From positions 1 through 48,496 of the forward strand of contig JABMSE010000039.1 of NCBI GenBank assembly GCA_013204645.1: a DNA stretch of 48,496 nucleotides. Reading direction: 5' to 3'. A model generated the notes under the pieces. That model was given only the letters and a program-made list of their open reading frames with translations. It was not told where the DNA came from and ran no database searches. The DNA comes from Candidatus Saganbacteria bacterium. GTDB taxonomy: Bacteria; Margulisbacteria; WOR-1; O2-12-FULL-45-9. Positions 15,326 to 23,597 of the stretch are shown piece after piece. Positions within the stretch are counted from its first letter, which is position 1. The number at the start of each line of letters is the position of its first letter. A program made the position numbers and the translations under genes.

Positions 15326-17464
15326 ATGCAAGATACAAGATACAAGACACAAGATACAAATAAATTCAAAACATCAAATTTCAAACATGCTTTTGGGATT
15401 TGGTTATTGGTTATTATTTGGTTTTTGTGTCTTGGTTATTGGTCATTGGGGCACGCAGTAGACGGCATTTCCCTTAACCCGGCCCAAACCATATTTTCTG
15501 CGCGGCAGTTGGGAATGGGTGGAGTTGGTGTTGCTTTTTCAGGTGACGCTAACGGAGTATTTACCAATCCCGCCGGACTAGCAAATGCAAGTTTTCCTCA
15601 AATAAGTGCTTCTTCGCGCAAACTGCTCATGAACGAGACCCAGTATACTTTGCTTGATTGGGCCATGCCAACTAACTGGGGAACTTTTGGCATTGGATAT
15701 ACCAGTATGAATACCGGAGGATCCCTTCCCACTAAACTTGATCCCGCAACCGGGCGCATTGTGATTGACCCAACCCGCGAAGCCACCAGCTATGATAATA
15801 ATGTTATTGCCATATCCTACTCAAGAAAAGTACGCCCAAATCTATCGCTCGGTACTAACGTAAAATTCTTCAATCAATCTCTAAGCGGAGATGTCTCTAG
15901 CCGAGCCCAAGCTACGGGAATTGATTTGTGTGCTCTGTACCAAGCAAGAAAGTGGTTAACCCTAGGAGCTAACCTGCAAAACGTTGTTGAAGGAAATCTA
16001 GCCTGGAAAGGCAGCACCAGCGATAAAATTGGCGGATTCTATAAATTGGGAGCGAAAGTTAATCTTTTGGGTGCATCCAGCGAAGCTCTTAGAACAAACT
16101 CCCAACAACTTTACGTTGGAGTAGATTACGATATGCCTCACAGCACTCTCGCTTCAAGCAACTATCATATTGGTCTTGAATATCTTCCCATTGACAAGGT
16201 AGCAGTGCGCACCGGCTACAATCAGGCTGGCTTCACCCTGGGAGTGGGGATAATAAATGAGGGTTTTCGTTTTGATTATGCTTTTGTCTCTAACCCCGAA
16301 ATCCCAGGAGACAATCCTCATTATTTTTCTCTTTCCTACATTGGAGAAAGGGTCCTTGATGTTTCCTACACCCTCAAGGAAAAAGAATCGGGCATCATAT
16401 TTATTCAACCTGAAAACCGTACCATCACCAGCGAAGAAAGCATTGTCGTCAGCGCGGAAGCACGGGCTAAAATTATCCTGGATCAAAAAAAACGCTGGAT
16501 TGTTACCGCCATCTCCGAAACCCAAGAAGTTACTGAAATCATTGAGTATGAAAATCTTAAACCGGTTTATCTTAACGGCCAGGAAGTCTATCAAAGCGGA
16601 ATAATCGACGTTTCAGCCCCACTTACCCTAGGAAGGAATGTTTTACAATTAGTTGGTTATGCCACCGTTGAGGGACTAGTTAAAAATGTCTCCCCCGAAA
16701 CATTGATGATGTCCTCTGAAGTAGTTGTCCTGCGCTTTGATCCTTTTCCCGATACCCCGATGGATTACTGGGCAATTCGACCTATTGCACTGGGCATAAC
16801 CCTAGGGGTAATAAAAGGCTATCCGGATGACACCTTTAAGCCAGACAAAGGAATTACTCGAGCAGAATTGGTAACCCTGCTGGTCAGAACGATTGGAGTC
16901 CCGACTGATCAAGAGCTTGATTCCATGTCTTTCAAAGACGTCCCAGCCAATAACTGGGCAGCAAAATACATCGACTTTGCTGTAGAAGAAGGCCTGGTAA
17001 TGGGATATCCTAATAACACATTTAAGCCTAACAAAGTCGTAACCCGAGCCGAGGGCGTGACCATCATAGCCCGTTATGCCACCTTGGCCCTAAAAGAAGT
17101 AGATGAGGTTCCCTTCCCCGATCTGGTTGCCGACTACTGGGCAAATAAATATATTGTTGCAGCCCTTGAAGCTGGCATAATAAAGTATCTGGAAGGCAAG
17201 AATTTTGAGCCCAATGCTCCCCTTACTCGTGCCGAAGCCTGCGAAGTTCTTTATTGGACGCCACAAATCCAGCGCAGAGTAAATCAATTCTGGGAAACTG
17301 GCTTTGTCTCACCCTACCAGGAAGGAACTCCTGCAGATGTACCTCCAACAACCACTATCAGCACTCCTGAAGCGATAGCAACCCCTCCTAGCACCCAAGA
17401 GGCAGTTGAAACTCCAAGCACAACTCCTGAAGCTACGGAAACCCCAACCCCGGAAGCACACTAA
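15326..17464 (+). CDS. Beta-barrel (PorV/UPF0164-like) protein with C-terminal S-layer homology domains and Thr/Pro-rich tail
   Basis: SARQLGMGGVGVAFSGDANGVFTNPAGLANASFPQIS; three SLH units: GVIKGYPDDTFKPDKGITRAELVTLL, GLVMGYPNNTFKPNKVVTRAEGVTII, GIIKYLEGKNFEPNAPLTRAEACEVL; tail TPEAIATPPSTQEAVETPSTTPEATETPTPEAH. Confidence 0.85.
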   Translation: MQDTRYKTQDTNKFKTSNFKHAFGIWLLVIIWFLCLGYWSLGHAVDGISLNPAQTIFSARQLGMGGVGVAFSGDANGVFTNPAGLANASFPQISASSRKLLMNETQYTLLDWAMPTNWGTFGIGYTSMNTGGSLPTKLDPATGRIVIDPTREATSYDNNVIAISYSRKVRPNLSLGTNVKFFNQSLSGDVSSRAQATGIDLCALYQARKWLTLGANLQNVVEGNLAWKGSTSDKIGGFYKLGAKVNLLGASSEALRTNSQQLYVGVDYDMPHSTLASSNYHIGLEYLPIDKVAVRTGYNQAGFTLGVGIINEGFRFDYAFVSNPEIPGDNPHYFSLSYIGERVLDVSYTLKEKESGIIFIQPENRTITSEESIVVSAEARAKIILDQKKRWIVTAISETQEVTEIIEYENLKPVYLNGQEVYQSGIIDVSAPLTLGRNVLQLVGYATVEGLVKNVSPETLMMSSEVVVLRFDPFPDTPMDYWAIRPIALGITLGVIKGYPDDTFKPDKGITRAELVTLLVRTIGVPTDQELDSMSFKDVPANNWAAKYIDFAVEEGLVMGYPNNTFKPNKVVTRAEGVTIIARYATLALKEVDEVPFPDLVADYWANKYIVAALEAGIIKYLEGKNFEPNAPLTRAEACEVLYWTPQIQRRVNQFWETGFVSPYQEGTPADVPPTTTISTPEAIATPPSTQEAVETPSTTPEATETPTPEAH
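15328..15452. repeat. Low-complexity (caagatacaagatacaagacac.../ttggttattggttatt...) repeat overlapping a coding start
   Basis: aagatacaagatacaagacacaagatac followed by aaattcaaaacatcaaatttcaaa and tttgggatttggttattggttattatttgg...ttggttattggtcattgggg. Confidence 0.75.
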
Positions 17465-19457
17465 ATCGTTCACCGTCACTTTTTATAACAATGGTTCCAT
17501 CTTGATCCGTGCGATAGACCTTCACTCCCTTTAATTTTTGGAGTGTTTCAGGATGGGGATGTCCAAACTGGTTGTTTTTACCACAAGAAATAACAGAAAC
17601 CTCAGGGTTTACGGCAGACAAAAATAAGGCGGTAGTTGAAGAATTGCTACCATGGTGGCCTACCTTGAGCACGGTAGAGGAAAGCAGCGAATCCGGAAAG
17701 GTACTCAAAATATTTTCTTCCCCCTCTTGTTCACAATCACCAGCAAAAAGCATTGAAAAATCATCATATTGCAGACGAAAAACAATGGATAAATTATTAA
17801 TCCCTGAATTTGCCTTAGCTATTCCCCCTCCCTTGGGATGAAGTATCAGTCCTTCTATGTTTTCGTCAAATTTGATTTTTTGACCGGCCTGCGCTAGATG
17901 ATATTTTATGCTGTTCTTTTTAATTAGACCAAGAAATCTTCTATAGGCCTGTGATTCATAAACTACACCCGTGTGGAGCACCTCATCAACCTTAAACTTT
18001 TCTAAGATCTCATTTAAGCCACCTACATGATCGCTGTGGGGATGAGTAAGAATTACAAGATCCAATTTATTTACCCCCTTCTTTAGCAAATAGGGGATAA
18101 CCATTCTTTTCCCCATCCATCGCGTTCCCCCATCAACTAAAATTTTTTTATTTGGGCACTCAATAAAAATTGAATCACCCTCCCCCACGTTCAAAACCGT
18201 AATGTTTAAACCATTAGCCTTAAAAGATAGCGCCAAATCCCACAGAATAACTGAAAGGATCCCAAAAACAAGAACCAATAACCTAAATTTGTTCATTTTA
18301 GGAAATTTTCCAGACTGCAAAACATAAACAAACCCAATTAACCCCAAATAATAAGCCACGAGAAGAGGAATCTTAGGCGCTCCCAAATAGATTTGAGCAA
18401 AAGGAAGGGCAGCCAATCTAGCCACAGTAAAATGGACAAGAATTAATAAAATAAGGTTTGAAGAATTAATCAGCGTTGCGGCTGGCAAAAATAGCAAAGA
18501 AAGGAGGCTCGACATAAATCCTAAAACTATAATGGCGCCGGCCAAAGGAAGCACCAAAATATTTGTAAAAACTCCAACTGCCGAAAAGCGGCTAAAATGA
18601 AAAATGGTTAATGGGGCACAAGCTAGTACCGGAGCAATTGCAATTGATAAAAGCGAAGCGATGGCCTTTGGCATAAAAGTCCTTAAACGGCTGTTAATTA
18701 TGGGACTAATATAAATCAGGGAAAAAGTGGCAGCAAAGGAAAGTTCGAACCCCGCATAAAAAAGACACCTCGGATTAAACAGCAAAATAATAAAAGCTGC
18801 CAAAGCTGCTGACACAAAAACGTCTTTTTCTTTTTCAAAGAGAAGGCCCAAAAGCATAATTTCGGCCATGATGGCAGCGCGGAGGATCGAGGGCCCAAGT
18901 CCCACCATGACAGCGTAGAAAAGATTAACAGCTGAAACGATTACTACTCCCAGCCAAAGCGGCAATCGCGCGCTTCGCACTACAAAAAGGCAAACCCCAA
19001 TTAAAATGGCCAGGTGCATGCCTGACGCAACTAAGAGATGGGAAACTCCAGCCCGGCGGTAGATTTCTTTTGTCTCAAAAGGAGTTTTAGCTGAGGCTGA
19101 ACCAAAGATAATACTATTTAAAAGGGTTCCGTAGGGTTTGGGAAGAGTTTTGTGACTGTTTTTCATCAGACGCTCTCGAATTCCCATAGTAATTTTTATG
19201 ACCGCATTGCTAGAGTTTACTTTGGTCTGCGCAACAAAAGGAGTGGGACTTCGAAAACTAATATTAATTAATCCCAGCAATAGAAAAAGAAAGACAATCA
19301 ATAATTTGCAGTCTACCTTTCTTAGAATACACCCCAGCGTAAATATTATAAGAAAGCCTGCCACAATAAATGGGAGCCAAAGAGGAAGATTAATAGCACC
19401 TCCAATAATTATTCCACCAATGTAGGAAAGTGTAATTATTACTATGGGCTTGGTCAA
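17433..19457 (-). CDS. comEC: ComEC/Rec2 family competence protein (membrane channel + metallo-beta-lactamase-like domain)
   Basis: Competence-domain core YRRAGVSHLLVASGMHLAILIG; C-terminal LNVGEGDSIFIECPNKKILVDGG...LTHPHSDHVGGL...KVGHHGSNSST. Confidence 0.92.
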   Translation of the reverse strand: MTKPIVIITLSYIGGIIIGGAINLPLWLPFIVAGFLIIFTLGCILRKVDCKLLIVFLFLLLGLINISFRSPTPFVAQTKVNSSNAVIKITMGIRERLMKNSHKTLPKPYGTLLNSIIFGSASAKTPFETKEIYRRAGVSHLLVASGMHLAILIGVCLFVVRSARLPLWLGVVIVSAVNLFYAVMVGLGPSILRAAIMAEIMLLGLLFEKEKDVFVSAALAAFIILLFNPRCLFYAGFELSFAATFSLIYISPIINSRLRTFMPKAIASLLSIAIAPVLACAPLTIFHFSRFSAVGVFTNILVLPLAGAIIVLGFMSSLLSLLFLPAATLINSSNLILLILVHFTVARLAALPFAQIYLGAPKIPLLVAYYLGLIGFVYVLQSGKFPKMNKFRLLVLVFGILSVILWDLALSFKANGLNITVLNVGEGDSIFIECPNKKILVDGGTRWMGKRMVIPYLLKKGVNKLDLVILTHPHSDHVGGLNEILEKFKVDEVLHTGVVYESQAYRRFLGLIKKNSIKYHLAQAGQKIKFDENIEGLILHPKGGGIAKANSGINNLSIVFRLQYDDFSMLFAGDCEQEGEENILSTFPDSLLSSTVLKVGHHGSNSSTTALFLSAVNPEVSVISCGKNNQFGHPHPETLQKLKGVKVYRTDQDGTIVIKSDGERFSVLPGLGFP

Positions 19458-19459
19458 AG

Positions 19460-20032
19460 CTAAATCCTTATCCAGTCTTTTATTTTCCTAAATTTGCCGT
19501 CGCCCACCCCGTCTACTTTCATAATATCCTCAACTGCATAAAAGGGACCATTGTCTTGGCGATAGGCAATAATTCTTTTGGCTGTAACTGGGCCTATCCC
19601 TGAAATAGTACATAATTCTTTTTCTGTGGCAGAATTTATATTAATTTTTTTGCTGCCGATTTCGCGATCACCTAATAGCTCACTTGTCACAAACCCTTTC
19701 TTTTGCAATACTGGAACACAAATCTTCTGGCCATCATTAAGTTTTACTGCCAGATTAAGGGATGAAAGGTCAGCTAAGCCGCTGGTGCCTCCGGCAAGCT
19801 CTAATAAATCAACCAACCGATCCCCCGGCAGAAGCTTATAAACCCCCTCCCTATTAACCGCTCCCACCAAATGCACCAGGATTTCTTCCCTAGAAATAGG
19901 CTTTGGCTCTTCAATTATAATTTCTCCTTTATCAGAAAAATTGCGATAGGCCATAACCGCTAAGCCAGATAGAATAACTAGAACTAAGCCCAGAAGTATC
20001 AGTTGTTGTTGCCGCGTTAAATCAGACAGCAT
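19460..20032 (-). CDS. comEA: ComEA-like protein (TM + SLBB + helix-hairpin-helix)
   Basis: ILVHLVGAVNREGVYKLLPGDRLVDLLELAGG; ININSATEKELCTISGIGPVTAKRIIAYRQDNGPF. Confidence 0.92.
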   Translation of the reverse strand: MLSDLTRQQQLILLGLVLVILSGLAVMAYRNFSDKGEIIIEEPKPISREEILVHLVGAVNREGVYKLLPGDRLVDLLELAGGTSGLADLSSLNLAVKLNDGQKICVPVLQKKGFVTSELLGDREIGSKKININSATEKELCTISGIGPVTAKRIIAYRQDNGPFYAVEDIMKVDGVGDGKFRKIKDWIRI

Positions 20033-20060
20033 ATAAGAAGAGTAGCAAGGTTATTACCAG

Positions 20061-20187
20061 GAATGCGAATAATCCGAATAAAATCGAATCCCGCTAATTT
20101 TCGGTATAAAGATAGGAAAAAACGACATTGGACCTCGGACGTTGGACGGATGGGATTCCCTAGGGGGGTGTCGAGATCTTGACACCC
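20061..20187. repeat. Intergenic repeat island: gaatgcgaataatccgaataaaatcgaat; ttggacctcggacgttggac; gggtgtcgagatcttgacaccc
   Basis: Three different repeat or palindrome types stacked between comEA and the transglycosylase; the last (20166-20187) is a near-perfect 22-nt palindrome. Confidence 0.65.
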
Positions 20188-20195
20188 TGTGTTAG

Positions 20196-20807
20196 TTAAA
20201 GCTTATGATAGATCTTTAAAATATCGCTCACATAAGAGGCAGTGTGGGGTTTGTAGCCCTTATTGCGGGCTACGGCATTGGGGCCTTCTAGATAGCCAGC
20301 CACAGAAAAGGAAACCTGATCCGCATATTTTTCAAACCTGCCTAACAGGTATTTCATGTAGCGAACCGTACCTTTCACATTTTGATCGATATCAAAGGGT
20401 TCGGTAACGCCAGTACTTTTGCAGGTAGCCGGCATAAGCTGACCTAAGCCCAACGCCCCACTGCTCGATACAGCCTTGGGATTAAAGCGGGATTCTCTAG
20501 CAATTAAGGCAGTCACTAATTTGGGGTTAACCTGGTAGGCCTGCGAATGGCGCATAATGCTGTCGGTAATAGCTGCGGCTTCATCGGGATTTCGGTAGTT
20601 GGCAATATATTTTTGAATAGAAGGCCTTACATTTTGTCCTACTACAGCAAAATATTTGGGATTAACAGAAGATTGCTGGACAACTACGGCGGCGGGGATT
20701 TTGGATTCGGGAACCGAGGGGGGAGTATAACCTTTATTGCTCCCTAAACTGCCAAAAATAGTTGCAGCAAACAAAAGTACAATTATTGCGGTACTTACGC
20801 CATCCAT
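20196..20807 (-). CDS. Lytic transglycosylase (SLT family)
   Basis: ALIARESRFNPKAVSSSGALGLGQLMPATCKSTGV...VKGTVRYMKYLLGRF. Confidence 0.92.
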   Translation of the reverse strand: MDGVSTAIIVLLFAATIFGSLGSNKGYTPPSVPESKIPAAVVVQQSSVNPKYFAVVGQNVRPSIQKYIANYRNPDEAAAITDSIMRHSQAYQVNPKLVTALIARESRFNPKAVSSSGALGLGQLMPATCKSTGVTEPFDIDQNVKGTVRYMKYLLGRFEKYADQVSFSVAGYLEGPNAVARNKGYKPHTASYVSDILKIYHKL

Positions 20808-20813
20808 AAAATA

Positions 20814-22943
20814 TTATTTATCTTGAAACTTTTGTTTTTCTTGCGGGGTGACGGACCTGCGGGTTAGATTTACCCGGCCTTTTTCGTCAATTTCTTTGAC
20901 CTTGACAATGACTTCATCTCCAATTGCGAGTTCGTCCTCAACTTTGGCAAGACGCTTCTGGGAAATTTCTGAAATATGCACTAATCCATCTTTTCCCGGA
21001 ACAATCTCAACAAAAGCACCAAAGGGAAGAATGCGCACTACTTTTCCCTTATAAACTTCGCCTTCCTTTGGCTCAAAGGTCAATTCTTCAATCATCTTTT
21101 GTGCCTTCTTTGCGCCCTCAGTGTCAACCGCCGTAATCAGGATACGGCCATCATCTTCAATATCAATTTGAACACCAGTTTCCTCAACCATTCGCTTAAT
21201 ATTCTTTCCCCCTGGACCAATGACTGCCCCAATCTTTGATGGATCAATCTGAATGGTAAAAACCCGGGGTGCATAAGGGGAAAGCTCTTTTCGCGGAGAA
21301 GAAAGAGCTTCTTGCATTTTATCCAAAATTTTAATTCTAGCTAGTTTAGCTTCTTTTAATGTCTTTTCGATTAACTCTAGCGACAAACCATCGGTCTTAA
21401 CATCAACCTGGATAGCAGTAATCCCATCTTTGGTGCCAGCCACCTTAAAATCCATGTCCCCTAAGAAATCCTCCACCCCCTGGATATCCGTTAAAAGAAT
21501 TTCCCTCTTCCCGTCAGAAATCAAACCAATGGAAATCCCGGCTACGGGACTTTTAATTTTTACACCAGCATCCATCAGAGCCAAAGTACTAGCACAGGTA
21601 GACGCCATAGAGGTTGATCCATTAGAAGCCAGCACTTCCGATACCAAGCGGATCGCGTAAGGAAATTTATCCTCGTCTGGAACCACCGGCAAGAGTCCCC
21701 TCTCCGCCAATGCCCCATGCCCAATTTCGCGCCGGCCTGGTCCACGCATGGGCCGAACCTCGCCCACAGAATAGGCCGGAAAATTATAATGATGCATGTA
21801 ACGCTTGGTCTCTTCAGGGCTTAAGCCGTCCAGCTTTTGCTCCTCTCCTAAGGAACCCAACGTTGCCACCGTTAACACTTGAGTCTCTCCACGGGAAAAA
21901 ATAGCTGAGCCATGGACCCGCGGAAGAACACTAACCTCACAGCCGATTTGGCGAATATCGCCAAAACCTCTGCCATCCAGCCTGCGTTTATCCTCTAGGA
22001 TCATTTTGCGCACAACGTCTTTTTCAATTTGCTTAACAACTTCTTTAATGTCAGAAGGTGATTCCTCAATAATCTTCTTTAATTCTTCGTCGCTTCCACC
22101 TTTTATTGATTGAACAAGCTCCCCTACTATCTTTGCCAACTCATCCATTCTTTTGTCGTTTTCCGCGATATCCATAACCTTTTTAATTTTCTTTTCTGCA
22201 GTTTCCTTAACGTACTTTTCGATCTTTTCGGCTGGTTTATAAAGCTTGACTTCCATCTTCTTTTTGCCAGCAGCGGCAACCAGTTCTTTTTGAAGCTTGA
22301 CTACCTCTTTTATTTTCTTCTGGGCAAGTTTTAGGGCTTCTAAAACATCATTTTCGCCGATTTCAAGTGCCCCACATTCAATCATCAAAATCTTGTCATG
22401 GGTTCCTGCTACCACCAAATCCATCTGGGATTTCTGAATCTCTTCAATGCTTGGGTCAACAATAAACTTATCCTCTAACTTAACCACCCGAGCGGCACCA
22501 ATTGGCTCGGGAAACGGAATATCAGAGATTGAAAGGGCGGCTGAGGCCCCAATAATGGCTAAAATATCCGGTGGGTTTTCTGAATCTACCGAGAGGGGGG
22601 TAATCACAATCTGAACATCATTTCTGTACCCTTTTGGAAAAAGCGGACGGATCGGCCTATCAATGCGACGCGAAGTCAAAACTGCAGTTTCGGTTGGCTT
22701 TCCTTCACGTTTAAAAAAACCGCCGGGAATTCTGCCGACGGCATAGAGCTTTTCCTCAAAATCAACTAAGAGAGGGAAAAAATCAATTCCTTGGCGCGGG
22801 GTATCCTTGGTAACTGTGGTAGCCATAACCATGGTATCACCTAGGCGCACCACCACCGACCCATTGGCCTCTCTGGCCATCCTGCCCGTTTCAATCGAGA
22901 GAACCTTGCCTCCCCCCAAATCCATCTCTTTCTTTTTTATCAT
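20814..22943 (-). CDS. pnp: Polyribonucleotide nucleotidyltransferase
   Basis: RNase PH domains ([33 protein letters not shown]), KH ([29 protein letters not shown]) and S1 ([34 protein letters not shown]). Confidence 0.98.
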   Translation of the reverse strand: MIKKKEMDLGGGKVLSIETGRMAREANGSVVVRLGDTMVMATTVTKDTPRQGIDFFPLLVDFEEKLYAVGRIPGGFFKREGKPTETAVLTSRRIDRPIRPLFPKGYRNDVQIVITPLSVDSENPPDILAIIGASAALSISDIPFPEPIGAARVVKLEDKFIVDPSIEEIQKSQMDLVVAGTHDKILMIECGALEIGENDVLEALKLAQKKIKEVVKLQKELVAAAGKKKMEVKLYKPAEKIEKYVKETAEKKIKKVMDIAENDKRMDELAKIVGELVQSIKGGSDEELKKIIEESPSDIKEVVKQIEKDVVRKMILEDKRRLDGRGFGDIRQIGCEVSVLPRVHGSAIFSRGETQVLTVATLGSLGEEQKLDGLSPEETKRYMHHYNFPAYSVGEVRPMRGPGRREIGHGALAERGLLPVVPDEDKFPYAIRLVSEVLASNGSTSMASTCASTLALMDAGVKIKSPVAGISIGLISDGKREILLTDIQGVEDFLGDMDFKVAGTKDGITAIQVDVKTDGLSLELIEKTLKEAKLARIKILDKMQEALSSPRKELSPYAPRVFTIQIDPSKIGAVIGPGGKNIKRMVEETGVQIDIEDDGRILITAVDTEGAKKAQKMIEELTFEPKEGEVYKGKVVRILPFGAFVEIVPGKDGLVHISEISQKRLAKVEDELAIGDEVIVKVKEIDEKGRVNLTRRSVTPQEKQKFQDK

Positions 22944-23209
22944 CTAAGTCCCAAACTTACCACCAGGTTCTTATATCGGCCGCTATCTTGACCCTTAAGA
23001 TAAGTAAGAAGTTTCTTGCGTTGACCAACCAACATAAGAAGCCCCCGACGGCTGTGGTTATCCTTTTTATTCGTTTTTAGATGGTCAACCAATTGATTGA
23101 TCCGTTTTGTAAGCAGAGCAACCTGCACTTCAGGAGAACCAGTGTCCCCTTTATGCTGCTCATACTTTTGCATTATCTCGTCTTTTAGCTCTTTCTTTAA
23201 TGCCATCAT
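22940..23209 (-). CDS. rpsO: 30S ribosomal protein S15
   Basis: [53 protein letters not shown]; overlaps the pnp start. Confidence 0.98.
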   Translation of the reverse strand: MMALKKELKDEIMQKYEQHKGDTGSPEVQVALLTKRINQLVDHLKTNKKDNHSRRGLLMLVGQRKKLLTYLKGQDSGRYKNLVVSLGLR

Positions 23210-23231
23210 TTTAATTGTAGCATGGATTTGA

Positions 23232-23588
23232 TCAAAAGTCCAAGACGAAAGTAAGCCCCATCGCCAAAAGCGCAGCTATACCGTCAAAAAAAAGATCTTC
23301 CACGGCAAAGTAGCGGCCGGCAACAAAAAGTTGCTCCCATTCCTTTAAAAAAGAAATAAGCATGCACAAAAGAAAAGAACTCCACAAAACTTCAACATTC
23401 TTTTTGGAAAAAGAAAGGTAAAAGAGAAAGAAAAGCACAAAAAAAGCGATAAAATGGAGCACTAAAAAGATGGTGGCCAGATCCGGCAGAGGAAAATGTT
23501 TGCCCGGCTCCGGAATCATAGAAAGAGCAAAAATACCTATAATCCAGCAAACTAAAAGAGCGCGGATCCAAAAAAGCTTATTTTTCAT
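23232..23588 (-). CDS. VanZ-like membrane protein
   Basis: [17 protein letters not shown]...[16 protein letters not shown]...[27 protein letters not shown]. Confidence 0.75.
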   Translation of the reverse strand: MKNKLFWIRALLVCWIIGIFALSMIPEPGKHFPLPDLATIFLVLHFIAFFVLFFLFYLSFSKKNVEVLWSSFLLCMLISFLKEWEQLFVAGRYFAVEDLFFDGIAALLAMGLTFVLDF

Positions 23589-23597
23589 CGCCCTTCC

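Noticed and set aside
15328-15360. caagatacaagatacaagacac run as a possible CRISPR
   Set aside because: Repeat unit is ~7 nt with no spacers; low-complexity repeat, not CRISPR.
16257-16604. ORF 16257..16604 (+) overlapping the SLH gene
   Set aside because: Out-of-frame shadow ORF inside a convincing CDS.
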